A stretch of 64,000 nt of DNA from Coptis chinensis (Eukaryota; Streptophyta; Magnoliopsida; Ranunculales; Ranunculaceae). Under the pieces are notes generated by a model that saw only the letters and a program-made list of their open reading frames with translations, was not told the DNA's origin and ran no database searches. Within the stretch, counting starts at the first letter, position 1; each line of letters begins with the position of its first letter. The translations under genes were made by a program, and so were the position numbers. The stretch is from NCBI GenBank assembly GCA_015680905.1, contig CM027378.1, positions 11,079,001 to 11,143,000 of the forward strand, read 5' to 3'. Shown in pieces: positions 38,264 through 50,222 of this stretch.

Positions 38264-38389
38264 CTCCCAATTGCTGCCACACAACACTACCAAATTAGTG
38301 GCTGTGCACATCAATATGCCTCCATCGGCAACAGATTGCATTGCAGAGTCCCGGAACACAGAAGGTGAACCATAAGGATCAAGATCCAC
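38264..38389 (-). pseudogene. TRM1: TRM1 tRNA methyltransferase exon fragment
   Basis: On the minus strand a 42-codon exon reads VDLDPYGSPSVF, then DSAMQSVADGGILMCTAT. This is the catalytic motif region of plant tRNA (guanine-26-N2,N2) dimethyltransferase TRM1. A TTTTAG acceptor (38395-38390) and a GT donor (38263-38262) bound it exactly. Compared with the usual TATDMAV stretch it has TATNLVV, so a conserved Asp is changed. It is a captured fragment inside the CACTA element. Confidence 0.8.
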
Positions 38390-41300
38390 CTAAAATACCA
38401 ATCACCAAGATAAGTGTAAATAGATTGTACAACCTGAAAGCATGCATTGCCAAAGAATAAGAGATGCAACAATGAAACTATCACTTAATGTGATGGCGCC
38501 GAAACAACCTGTCCTAACAAGAATATGCTTTAAGGCATCTGTAGGCTCATGCCTAAAAGGGGACAGAACAATTAAAAACTTGTCACGAGAATGAAGGGGC
38601 AAAACAACTTACATTGCATTCCACTTCTAGCTAATTAAACTTCATGTAATTTTAGTATAAGTATTTGGTACCAAAGGTGTACATGTGGATCAATCGAAGT
38701 TCTATTCTGAATTGGGATAAAAAGACATGGATGAGTAGATCTTAGGTACGCTAAATTTTAAAAGTTGAAACCATCAAGATTAGTTAAAACTTCAAGGTCA
38801 TGCCAATGAATGTTATGTATTATCGCACTACCTTAAACGATGTCATGTTAGGCACTCCTCTCAGACATTTAAAGCGTTTGACATATGCATCTAGTTATTG
38901 TTGGTCAACAACGCCCACCGACCAGTCGTCTATCTAAATCGATTTTCTCAGACTTTATCTGGTATCCAGAACAACTAAAGTATTCATATTGAGTGATTCT
39001 GGTTATTCCTTCCAAAGCTTACCACTTATGAAGTTATGAATCTCAATACCATGAACCACAAGTCACACTACACCAAGTAAAACTTAGATTCTTCAGTTGC
39101 ACAAAATGTGTCAAACACAAAGCACTCTGTAAATGCACCTTTCTTTCAACCATCCGATCCAAACTCAACGGGCAATGCCCTATAATATACTGATCCATTT
39201 AAACCATATAACCAAAAACCCTTAGTATGTCGTCCAAAAAAATGTCATCAATTTTATAAGGAACTAAAAGCATTTATCTTATTATTCTGCTTTGATCAGT
39301 ATGAGATGAGATTGCCTATTTTAATCTATTCCAATCCCTAGCTTTTTCTTCATAATGAATGTGACGCGGAAATTTTTTCCTTATTAACAAAGAAAGCTAG
39401 CACAAATCGAAAAAAGAAAAGAAACAACTAGTCAAGAACTGACCCCTTACCAGCACCACACACAAAGGGGACTTGGAAAGAGCTTTTAGATTTCTGATAT
39501 ACAAGCTAGAAAATTTTAAGCCAATGTTAATGTGTAATACAGAGATAAACCAAAGGGAACAATATAAAGAAAAACACAAGAATCTTCAATTTTAACCAAT
39601 AGCTCGGACTCAACACTCTCTACTCAGTGTACCAATCGGAATAGAACCCATCCTCCCTAAGAGGGCAGCAAGACTAGCAATATCTCCATCTATCATAGAT
39701 TTCTAAATGCCCAACTCTTAACAAAGATGTCTATCATATAGACATGTAAGCCCACAACTACTGTGAGAGACAAAGATGGTATATATAATCTCGAGAAACA
39801 GTAACTCCTCCAACTAAATTTCCTTGCAAAATAATCCTAACACCATCTCCAATTCTATTATATATGATTAAAAAAAAATCAGCACTAACTTTCCCAAATT
39901 AAATCAAAACCAATAAATGAAATTGAAAGAAACAAGCAAAATTCACCCTAACCACTTGTTCAAAAATAAAATCCAACGTAGGAATAGATTGAACCACCAA
40001 GGAAAACCATGCTTATATACACAATACCAACTATTAAAGAACATCTGCATTACCACCATAAAAATGTCAACAACTTCTATTCACCACTGAACATTTGATA
40101 CACTATAATGTACATAAAAAACAAGTTGTTTCAAACAATTAATTTCATAAAATTCACAACTAAACATGAATTTACCGATCCTTTGAATAATTCACAACAA
40201 GAGACCTCACAAATAAAGTTCAAAGAGTCTAAAAATGCAATTCAAATCCCACCAGTACATTCACTGACATAAAAATCCACCATTTTCAACAAAATTTTCT
40301 TTTCTAAACATAACATATTTCTATTTCACTACAATCAAAAGTACCTGTATGATAAGAAAAAAAAGACCCTCTGTTTCAGGATTAATGGTTCCACTACCTG
40401 TCGAAGTCGTCAATGTGAACAAAATAAAATCAGTTAACCTTAAATAGAGAGAAGAAATCAAGTAGCTTTCAACTGAGAATATCAACTAACTTTTGAATTG
40501 AGAGACAACAAGTTTAACAGCAGTGGTGGTGGATTATACAAAAGTCCAAGTTTACCTTAGATTTGACGGTGGAGGAGGATACCATACAAAATTTCGTTTG
40601 GTAAATGTGGAATTAACCCTAAACACATATTAAACCAACCAAAAGTCGATGCATTGATGGTGTGGAGGATTAACCAAAATTAAAGCTTTCAAATTTAATA
40701 AAAAGAAATAAAAGAAAGAACAATACCTAAGCTTTGACCACGCTGGAGGAAAATGAGGAAGAAGATTTTTTTTTTCTTTTTTTTCAGTAGAAGAAGATTC
40801 GATGGCTGTAAAGTAAAGAAAAGGGTGGGAGGGGTTTTCCAATTTTTAGGGTTAGAAGCCAAGAATAAAAAAGGCCCGCGAGAAATATTTGTTAAATTGG
40901 AATATCCCGCCCCCATAAAAAGTACATCAGCGATGCCATTGTCGCCCCAACAAAGGGTAGAGTGAAAAAAACTTCAGCTATAAACAAAAACTATTTGCAA
41001 CAGTCAAGGCGTCACATTTGTTAAGTTGGACAGCAGCTGCACTAATGGCGTCGCAGTAGATAGCTTTTATCAAAAAAGCTATTTATTCTTTTAACAAAAT
41101 TATTAATTATGCCCTATTGGTCACGCAAAATGCGTGGCAATAAGTAAATTTAAGTAAGGCTGAGTTGGATTGATTGACAAACTATTAGGGACGCCCTCAC
41201 AAATCCTGGCAACCGATATCTTTACCAACGAATTGTGACCACCAAAAAGAGGGGTTTAATGAGAACCCTTTTGTTGTAGTGAGTGAAGCTTTCCAGGTGG

Positions 41301-43459
41301 GACGAGTAACTTAAATCAATTGTCTTTTAAAGCGTTTTGGGTGGTTCTGTGCATGTAGAGGAGATCAACTCCATGGTTTTGCCGACACAAGACCTAAAGG
41401 GAGTGAACTTGCTATTGTGGAAATCAAGATACGAGTCCCTTTCATACCAAAATGTTCACAAATTGATGTCCACTGTGGCTATTGAATTTCCCTGTCATGC
41501 AAAATGTCCACTCTGAACCATGCATGTTGTTACAGTGGTTATCTACAAAAGGGTCTTAATTTCATTTGACTATCTTAATGTGCAAAGGTTGAAGGTGTTC
41601 AATGGAGAAGCACGAAGTAGTTAAGATTATATTATATGTTATTATCATTTCATTTTCCTTAGGCGTTTCACGTTGTTGTTTGTGTTATTTGTCTCTTTTA
41701 GTTAATATTTCTCTTAGATGGTATGTAATTTGAAGTAGAAAGATGTTTTTGAAATATTGTAAAGAGATGTTTACTTGGTATTCACAATTTTTAAATGCAG
41801 ATAAATAAGCACAACCAAATTTATTCACTTTTTTACTCTCCTTTTGATATTGAATTTGTCTAAGAGCTCTTATCTTTCTAAGAAAGAAAAGGGCTCCCAC
41901 CTCCCTGAAGATTTTTTTTTAATTGTAAAGTTTGTATCCTTTCTCTCATTTCTTCAAGATTTCCTCACATTGCATCAAGTTTTTGTTTATAACTCTTGGA
42001 TTTTATTGGAGTAGAGCTAGCACAACTTTAAATGTATTTACAAGGGTGTATGAATTCTCAATATTTTTTATTAATTTTAAAGGAGTGGATTTAGTACGTA
42101 AAGTTTATTTTCTTTTTGCTTGTGAACAAACTACTAATTAGTTGTTGTATTTTATAATGATAATTGTTCTTTTCTCCCGCATTCAAAGAGGCTCTTGAGT
42201 CACTTGAAATTTCGTTACATTTCAAGCAGTATGTCTGTTTAGCAAATTGTTGCATTTTCTCAAAAAAAAATTTATTTACATGCATGTTCTAATATGTTGG
42301 ATATAAATCTCGACATGCCACAAGTGTTATGAGTTGATTGATAAAGTTGGTTTGTTTGTTGTTGGTTGTATGGATTGAATTTTTCACGTCTTTGTTTGGT
42401 AGACACCCCATGATAAGAGTTTGTTTGGGTGAGAATTTGAGAGTTAATGCGCTATGCTGTCTGTCTTGGGTTGCTTTGGGTTGTTGAAGTACTAACATGA
42501 AAGAAATTACAATGTTAATCCCATTACTCAGCTTCATGTTTCTTATAAAAAAATAATAATAATAAAATACAACCATCCATCTTAAATCAATTATATCCAG
42601 TAATTGCTTATTGAAAAAGTTATATCTATAAATTCAGGCATAATAATTGTTTTTTATGTTTTTTTTTCATCTTTAGTCATGGTTTGTTTGTCTCGATTGA
42701 ATGTGTTTTTTTTTCTCTAATTGGCATATAATAGTTTATTTGCAGAATGAATAATCTTTTCAAAGTGTCAGATGAGGCATGCAATAAAGTTCTTACTTCT
42801 CGTAAAGACAAATTCCCGGTTTATAAACCTATATGCACCCTCGGCACTTCAGGTCATAAAACAATCTTAACAATATACGACTACGTTTGCAAAGCTCAGC
42901 GGCCTAAAGCCGACTGTCACGATTGGGGAAAAAAAATTATAAAAAATAAGAAAATGTCTCAACATAACCAGAATGCCTGTGGTTTTAGCCAATCAAACCG
43001 GTGTGACTTTTCTAACAATGTACAATGCATTGAGAGCATAGTTAAGTGTTTTTTGACATTTAGAAGATTAGTAAGACAATAATAAAAGGTGATGTCGACA
43101 ATTTCTGGTTTATACAATAATAATTGACATTAATTTTATCGTCTTTATATTGTTTGTAAAAAAAAAAGATTAAATGTTAACAACTATCCATTGGTGAGAG
43201 TACGGTGGATGAAATTGCGTTTAATTCATGACTTCAAATTGTTAAATAAAGTTTGATCTACACTATTTCAAAAATGTATTCATTACCACATATTGGCATC
43301 CACAAAATAAATAACGGCAAAGAAGTATCTCATCCAACGTGTAGTACCACTTCAAAATAAAATGTCTACAAATATTAGGGTGTACCAAGTTAATGTCATA
43401 AACAACATAATAATAAGCACCTCATAACAAATCGTGTCGTAGGCACGGATAATACCTAG

Positions 43460-44280
43460 TTACAAATATATGGTCACTATAGACATGTAAATAGAGAAGA
43501 ATTTTGGGTGGGACTATAGTAAGCTAGAAGTTTAACTCTACTTGATTGGCTCATTTTGCACTACAAAACTCGTTTCCCCTCGAAGTTCAAATTATGTGTT
43601 AACGCTAAATCATGTAATCGAGACATTAAATTATGTGTTAACGCTAAAGTAAAATAAAAACGAATTATATATCAATTTCAATCAACGAAATGTAAATAAC
43701 TATATTTTTTTTTTTATTGACAAACATATTTTAAATGAGATATGTAACTTTTTGATGTTATTGGGTTTAAGCCCAGACTTCTAGTATCTTCACCCCAAAG
43801 TTTGACTGACTTTGCAATTCGGCACCTGTAATACAAACAACGTTTTCGTTTTCCGAATAACAAAACCACAATTAAGTAACATCTATGAAGTATTCAAAAC
43901 CCTGTACAAAACTATTACAGTTTCCTATCTCAAAAAGTCGTGTACCGCTATTACAGTTGGATATCTGATCAGCTATTGAAATCAAACACACTACTCATCC
44001 AATTAACCAAGTTTTGTCTCGAGATATTCCCCCCGTTGACTATTTAATTAACTAAATTAATTAAGAATTTAAATGATGATGATTGGTGTATTAACTAGTT
44101 GGAAACAAACAAAGAAAGAGGTTAAAGAAAGATTCTATATTTAGCACTACTGAATCCAACCCTTAATTCCCGCAGAATCTTCGGCTTAACAGAATTTCTG
44201 TGACGATTCTCAGCTTCTCTCTTCTTTACTTCCGTTCTACTGCATCGACCAATCACCAACTTCCATTCCTCCACCTCATC
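43460..44280. other. Intergenic spacer upstream of the bHLH gene
   Basis: AT-rich in its left half, with no open frame of note. It separates the Helitron end from the promoter of the host gene. Confidence 0.55.
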
Positions 44281-44686
44281 ATGCTGACGTGTCACAACCA
44301 TTGCTTAAAAACCCACCACGTGTAAAATTCACGTGAGCGATGACGTAATGTGGGCCTTATAAACCCGCCATCATTCCTGGGCCCAAATACCCAAAAATCT
44401 CAACATAGAACCCCGTGTTACTTCTCTCCGTTTCTCCGTTCACTAAACACACCCACGTGTCGTCAAGTCAGTAGGGCCCACCACCTACGGCCCATTGATT
44501 GATACCTTTGATCTCACTCTCACACACTTTCTCTCTCCTCTATCCGTGTCAGATTTCAACCAATCCGTGTGTCACACACATTACACTTTTCTCTCTCTCT
44601 TCGTATTATAAGTACCCTACTCTTTATTTCTCACAAAGCTTACACAATTTTCTCTCCTCTTCCAAAGTTTTTACTACATTCGGGTA
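44281..44686 (+). promoter_or_regulatory. Promoter and 5' UTR of the CIB1-like gene, three G-boxes
   Basis: Perfect CACGTG G-boxes lie at 44317-44322, 44330-44335 and 44454-44459, with TGACG(T) elements at 44285 and 44341. The TATA-like TATTATAAG at 44604-44612 suits a start of transcription near 44640 and a short, CT-rich leader. G-boxes bind bHLH and bZIP factors, so light, abscisic-acid or self-regulation is possible; this is inferred from motifs alone. Confidence 0.65.
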
Positions 44687-47570
44687 ATGAACTCAACACT
44701 GACAGAAATGTTACACCGCACAACACAAGCAGAAATGAGTGTACTAGAAAGACAACAAGCTAGACTAAAATTTCAAAGCCAACAAAATGTTTCAGTTTCA
44801 GAACAGTTACAACAAAGTTATTTTAGTGATACCCAATTCAATTTAATGCCTAATCAAGGCCTTATGAGTAATGAAATGGCAATCCGAGAGCTCGTAAACC
44901 GGTCTATAAAAATGGATCCTGCTGGTTTAGAAAATGGGTGGCCTGATTTTGCTAAATACCCATTGTCTGGAGCTGGATTTGGCAGTGAGACGACGGGTTT
45001 TGGGTCGGTTGAAAATGGGTATGGAGGGAATGGTGTTGATTTGGTGGATTATTCGCTTTCGAGGACTTCGAGTTGTCCAACGGCTATGTTGGAGGGGAGG
45101 AGTGTGGAACTGGGCTTGTCCGGGAAAATCGGGTCTGTTGGTGGGAGAGAAAGTGTGAAGAAGAGGAAAGTAGATAAAGCTCAGAACTCAAAGGTATTGT
45201 GTATTTTTGCTATTTAATTCTATTTCATTGCATTTGTAGTTGGATTCATAATTGCATTTTAAGAATTGAACAACTTTGTGACATAGGAATGATAGGATAG
45301 AAGATTTTGAATAATAACAAATTGGGGTTTAGTCTACTTTGAATTGGAAAATTGAGAACCTCATTTCAATTTTTATATTTGACTTCGAATTTTTGTAAAT
45401 AAAATAATATTTTGTTTTTTAACTTCTTTGAAGATTATTTTGTAATTTTAGTTAATGTGATGTTTATAGGTTGCAGCAGAGGAGATTAGAAACAAGAGGA
45501 TGAAAGGGGATTCAGAAGAGGAGTCAAAAATAACAGAACAAAACAACAGCAACAGCAGCATTAGTAACAATAATAATAAAACCAACAACAAAGAAACTTC
45601 TGCAGATTCAGTGAAGGAGAAATCAAAGGCTTCTGGAGACAAGTCAGATTACATTCATGTTCGAGCGCGTCGTGGGCAGGCCACTGACAGCCATAGTCTT
45701 GCTGAAAGAGTGAGAAGGGAAAAGATAAGTGAGAGGATGAAATATCTTCAAGACTTAGTTCCAGGGTGCAACAAGATTACTGGCAAGGCCGGAATGCTGG
45801 ATGAAATCATCAATTATGTTCAATCTCTTCAAAGACAAGTAGAGGTAGAAGATCCTCTAACTAACTTGTTATGTCATATTCAAGTATAATTTCATTTCTT
45901 CTTGTGAAGTAGTTGAGCATTTCCTAAATTGGGTTTATTCACTTTGAAATGCAGTTCCTGTCAATGAAGCTTGCTACTGTTAATCCTAGACTCGACTTTA
46001 ACATCGAAAGTTTGTTCACAAAAGAGGTAAAGACCTATATAAGTACTTAATCGCAATTAGGATTCCATTTTTGGTTTGTCAAAATACTATAAAATGATTC
46101 AGATATCCTATTAATTCTCTACTAAACCTATGCTATTGCAAATAATTGAAAGGTGCAAAATGTTGCCTACCACAATACTTGTACTAGATTTTAGATCACA
46201 ATATATAGATATGGGTCTTACGGTCTTACCTATAAATTTATATTACTAAGACTCCGAATTGTATCTAAATTCTTTATTTATTGTTGTTTGACAGAGTTTT
46301 CCGTCTAGCACATCTTTTCCAATTGGGACAGCACCTGAATTGTCCAATTGTGCGGCGTACCTTCCTTTTAATTCACTCCAACAAATGGTCTCGAGTTGTG
46401 GTTCAGATATGGCGATGAGTTCATCTGAGTTGGCGCTTCAAAGAACGAGAAGCGCACCTTTGCCAGATGCATTCATCGACACATCTTGCTTCACTGTAAA
46501 TGCTTTCACACTTAAATAATTCCATTACAATTTGTTCTGTTTTACAGTAAGTCTTATGTTAGGATTGCATTATATTACAGCAAACTCAACCCTCTTCTAC
46601 TTGGGAAACGGATTTGCAAAACCTTTACAATGTGGAGTTCAATCAAGGAAGATCTCCTGCATTTCCACCTCAATCATTTACAGGTAACTTTTTTATATCA
46701 CCTTTATGGTAATTTCAATATGGTTAAAGATGGAGGGAGATTAGGAAGCAAAGAGTGCTTTAAAGACCCTACTAAAGAAATAGCAGCCGAACAAACTTTA
46801 AAGTTTCTTGTGTTGTAATCTTACTCAAAGACCTTTAATGGGCCCTCTGTAATTAAAGTCAAGAATAGGCTTACTGGGAGTTTCACTTTCTCCTCTTTTT
46901 CTCCCTAAAATGATAAAAAGCAACCTCTTTTCCATGACTGTAAGGCATTACTTTCAGTTCTCATTGAGCAATCTTTTGACAAATTTTATTGAAATTTGTA
47001 TGGAATAAAAGTTGATAAAGACATCTACTGTTATTTTATTTTTTTTGCTAACCGGTGTCCAGGCCAGCTTACGCGCACCTCGACTAATCCCAGGGCCCTG
47101 GTTGGAAATTCAACCGGGTACTGCCTTGCCAGTGGCCTTGAGGGGAATTGAACCATTGGGGAGCAAACCCAAGGCCGGACCAGTTGTGCTACCCCCTCAA
47201 GGTTGAATATAGCATAACAACTGTATAATGCACTTAACTAAGTGGAGTAGTCTTCAACAGTCGCTGTGATCAAACGATCAATAAGAAAACCTAAATCACA
47301 ACAATGGCATAACTAAGAGATCTGTGCTGGAACTCCTGTCATAACATAAAATTTAACTATATATGATAGGCTACTCAACAATTTGACATTGATAGATAAA
47401 GTTTTGTAGACATTGGGCTAACAAGGATCAAGTTAGTGAAATGAATGCGGTCAAGCATATGGACAATTGGTTTTCTTCATCGCACTGTATTGAAAGTGAA
47501 TTTGAATGTGTTTATACCCTCTGGTTTTGTAGGCATTTTGGAAGCTAACAACCTCAAGATGGAGATGTGA
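44687..47570 (+). CDS. bHLH63-like: bHLH transcription factor, CIB1/bHLH63-like
   Basis: A nuclear DNA-binding regulator of bHLH subfamily XII. Exons: 44687-45193, 45470-45844, 45955-46026, 46295-46495, 46581-46683, 47533-47570. All introns are GT-AG with phase kept, giving 431 residues. The N-terminal part has the [13 protein letters not shown] motif shared with Arabidopsis CIB1. A basic, acidic and Asn/Ser-rich linker follows. Then comes the bHLH, with [20 protein letters not shown] in the basic region (His, Glu and Arg positions that read E/G-boxes are present) and the helices up to [19 protein letters not shown]. In Arabidopsis CIB1 binds cryptochrome 2 in blue light and promotes flowering; transfer of that role here is inference. 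ATG 44687 is the first in the leader; ATG 44699 is an alternative. Confidence 0.93.
47036..47204 (-). mobile_element. tRNA-derived SINE in the last bHLH intron
   Basis: Read leftward it starts near GAGGGGGTAGCACAACTGG, giving an RNA polymerase III box A (TAGCACAACTGG). A box B (GGTTCAATTCC) follows about 30-40 bp later, and the unit ends in an A-rich tail seen as Ts at about 47034-47046. The AGTCGAGGTGCGCGTAAGCT segment is characteristic of the plant Au-type SINE family. No clean target duplication was found. It lies in the 849-bp last intron, antisense to the gene. Confidence 0.75.
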
Positions 47571-48304
47571 TTTTTGAACATTCTGGAGCTAATTACAGTC
47601 AAGTACCAGTGATCCTTATTCTTTTGTTTTTGGTCCCAGCAAGTGGTATATAATTTGTATGTATACTAGTGACGTAGGTGTAATAACACAAATACCATAT
47701 TAACCATCATTGTACTTCTCCCGATTCATTGTATAATGTTGAAGCAAATATTAGTCAACATGAACTCGTCTTGGATTTCCAGTACTATATAGCATGTCCA
47801 GCAGTAGTGTTTGGTAGATCTGGCGCTTGTATAATGTAAACTCTATTATGAACTCAGCCAAATGACCAATGATGATTTTTCTATTTATTTTTTTAATTAT
47901 TTTGATTGGGCCAATGAGGATTGGTAATCACTAGAAAGCGTACCCCTGTACTCCCACAAGAAAGACTGTTAGCAATCAGCTAATGAAACTACAGGAACTA
48001 CAAGGGTTGTATATGGGAGAAAAAAACACAAATACTTTCAAAATCTATGTAGTAAGAAATTTAGAAGATTACGTCAGGTATTTATAAAGCGCAGAAGAGA
48101 GGACAACTGAACAAGAACCAAAATAGGACAATCTGCAAATTGTTATTTTGTCTAAATTTTTTGACATATTTAGAGGGTTAAGCCGTTAAGACAGACCCAC
48201 ACCGGTTACAAAATAGGAGAATCTGCAAAATGTTATTCGTGCTTCCTCAACTGTTATTTTTATATACCAAAGTTAAGTTAAAGCTTGTAATTGCATCACT
48301 TCAC
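47571..48304. other. 3' UTR and downstream intergenic DNA
   Basis: The first 250 bp or so are probably the bHLH 3' untranslated region. I did not find one decisive poly-A signal. The rest is noncoding. Confidence 0.45.
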
Positions 48305-48307
48305 TAA

Positions 48308-48722
48308 GAGCATGTCCAATAGTGGCAATAGTGCCCCTCATATGAGAATATACTGCCAGTCCATAATCCACCACCAAACCAATGACTTCCTAAACGATTT
48401 AACGTATGTAACTTGATTGACACAAATTAGAATCTTGTATTTATTTGTATTTTGTTATTTGCTTGGATGGATATATAGCGTAACACTATAGCATGCCGGA
48501 CAAGGTAGCACCCACAATGAATTCACTCTGTTGCGCAACAGAGAGAATTCTACTTGGCTGTCACATATTCAGATAAGTTGAATACTTGAATCATACTTTG
48601 CGTGTAAGGATAAGAAAATATGCATTTAGAGATCAAGATATACAGCTGTAGGTGCCGTTGGGAGAGCGATATTGATACACAGTTTCCAACATTGAGGGCA
48701 TAAGCAACCATTGGAGATGCTC
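48308..48722. mobile_element. Tourist-like MITE (PIF/Harbinger)
   Basis: It is 415 bp with terminal inverted repeats GAGCATGTCCAATAGTGGC on the left and, on the complement of the right end, GAGCATCTCCAATGGTTGC. Flanking 3-bp duplications TAA lie at 48305-48307 and 48723-48725. A 32-bp near-perfect palindrome sits almost at its centre (48519-48550). It has no coding capacity. Confidence 0.8.
48519..48550. repeat. 32-bp near-perfect palindrome
   Basis: GAATTC at both ends encloses CTCTGTTGCGCAACAGAG, with one A/A mismatch pair. It can form a strong hairpin and marks the middle of the MITE, as if the element were made of two facing halves. Confidence 0.85.
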
Positions 48723-48725
48723 TAA

Positions 48726-49599
48726 CGCCACTTCTTGTCTTGAGAATTGGCCCTTTGCTTCTAGCATTGCTTTCACAATGTAAGGCGCATACTCCAATCG
48801 TTGGAGTACTGTCGGAGTATGATTGTTACCTTTCCGACAATAATGTTTTAATTAGATGTGCATATAAACTTCAGAAGGGTGTGAAATACAGAACAAAACG
48901 GATGGTGATTATCAAACTACTCGATTTACATGATCATTTTCAGTGGCACGTACAGAGAAGCATGTGTATGTGCGGAAAAGAAAATGAGAGGACCAGTGGT
49001 ACCAAAAAGGTAGAAAACGAAAGAGAAGGGGACTGAAGAGTCAGAGCTGGTAGAAATTATAAATTTGGTGGGGGCAGAAAGCGGTTGAAGAGATGAAATG
49101 AGAGTGAAAGGTGTGGGTAACCATTCAGTGGCCCAAAGTGTCTTTCTGCTAGATGAGCTTATATATATGCATTTATTAAAGTGGCTACTTGCAACAGAGA
49201 ATGACATCCATTTATTAAGACAACACACATCATGTACAACTTGTATGGACTGCTTGTTTTATTTTCTGCAATTTGAGTTCTGGACATTATAAACTCTCGT
49301 TGTTTATGTCATGTACTTAACGAAACCACAAGACTAAACATGTCTATCAATTTATTTATGTTCCTTAAAGAAATTAAACAATTCGGTTTGTAGTATTAGA
49401 TGATGTTACTTAGGTTGTCTTCTTTATGTCTTAAACTCTTAATCCATATTATGAGACTAACCATGTCTACTTCACCAAAAAAAAGACTAAGCAGGTCTAT
49501 GTTTCGTTTGCTTAGTTTAATTTGTTTAGAAGTCGTCTTATTGATCATTATATATGAGTGGATAATACGAATATATGGGTAGCAATCTCTGAGGGGACT
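48726..49599. other. Intergenic region, no gene recognised
   Basis: Open frames up to 100 codons at 48740-49228 overlap on opposite strands and show no domain or codon pattern I recognise. They look like chance frames. Confidence 0.45.
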
Positions 49600-49607
49600 G
49601 CTGTGCA

Positions 49608-50222
49608 AGTGTGCAACTTGGGTCGGATAAACCCGAATTCTGAGAAATTTGGGTTGCAATAAGTTTTCATTGGGTCAGGCTTGGGTTGGAAAGTAAAAGC
49701 CCGACTTTAGTGTGGGTTGGGATGTCAGAAAACCCAAGCCCGATATAAGTATGAACAAATCTCACATTTCCCCATTTGCTTGCTTTGTTTTTCTTTCAAA
49801 GGTTTTTATTATGTGAATCTTAGTGATTTCAATTATACATGAATATCATTGATTTTGAGAAAGATATAACCAAATCTTGTAAACTCTGTGTTCTCATTTA
49901 TCAATCTATTATATTTCAAAACTTTTAAATTTCTTGTACATTTCTTGTAAACTCCATGCTAACAATATTTTAATGAATTAAAAAAAAATCACTTTTTGTC
50001 AAAAGAGAAAAAAAAAACCCTCAAAAAACCTGACCCGAGCAACCCAACCTGACTAACCCAAATAGAACTTGGATTGATATATTTCCACTTGGGCTCGGGC
50101 TTGGATTGGTAATCCAAAACCCAACGTAGGTCCGAATAGAAGTCAGGTTGAAATGATTGAAAGATGGGTTGGGTTCGAATTAGACCCTCAACCCGACCCA
50201 ACTCGCCCGAGTTGCACCCCTA
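49608..50222. mobile_element. hAT-like MITE rich in GGGTTGGG motifs
   Basis: The ends are AAGTGTGCAACTTGGGTCGG on the left and, on the complement of the right end, TAGGGGTGCAACTCGGGCGA. Flanking 8-mers GCTGTGCA and TGTGTGCA agree at six positions. The subterminal parts are built from GGGTTGGG/CCCAACCC phrases. No coding capacity. Confidence 0.65.

Larger units (their letters stand above)
35264..41281. mobile_element. CACTA (En/Spm) element carrying host gene fragments
   Basis: The ends are CACTACAACAGAAGGGTTC on the left and, on the complement of the right end, CACTACAACAAAAGGGTTC (18 of 19 identical). A 3-bp target duplication AGT lies at 35261-35263 and 41282-41284. Both subterminal regions hold repeated GCGTTGC/GCGTCGC motifs, typical of the family. 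No TNPD/TNPA transposase was recognised in the 6 kb, so it is probably non-autonomous. Fragments of at least two host genes lie inside, all on the minus strand. Confidence 0.88.
29841..43459 (+). mobile_element. Helitron 2, containing a CACTA element
   Basis: The left end TCTATTATAATAAAAC starts at the base directly after the CTAG of Helitron 1. The right end is a hairpin (CGTG-TCGTAGG-CACG region) at about 43433-43449 followed by ATAATACCTAG, then T. Without the CACTA insertion it is about 7.6 kb. No Rep or helicase motif is visible. The interior is AT-rich with short open frames that I cannot assign, including one of 111 codons at 42747-43082 and a coding-looking patch near 34495-34640. Confidence 0.82.

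Noticed and set aside
42747..43082. 111-codon open frame near the Helitron 2 end
   Set aside because: No recognised domain or splice context. The spread of Cys residues did not match a zinc-finger pattern that I could defend.
48740..49228. Overlapping frames of 98 and 100 codons downstream of the bHLH gene
   Set aside because: They overlap on opposite strands, lack any domain, and look like chance open frames in intergenic DNA.
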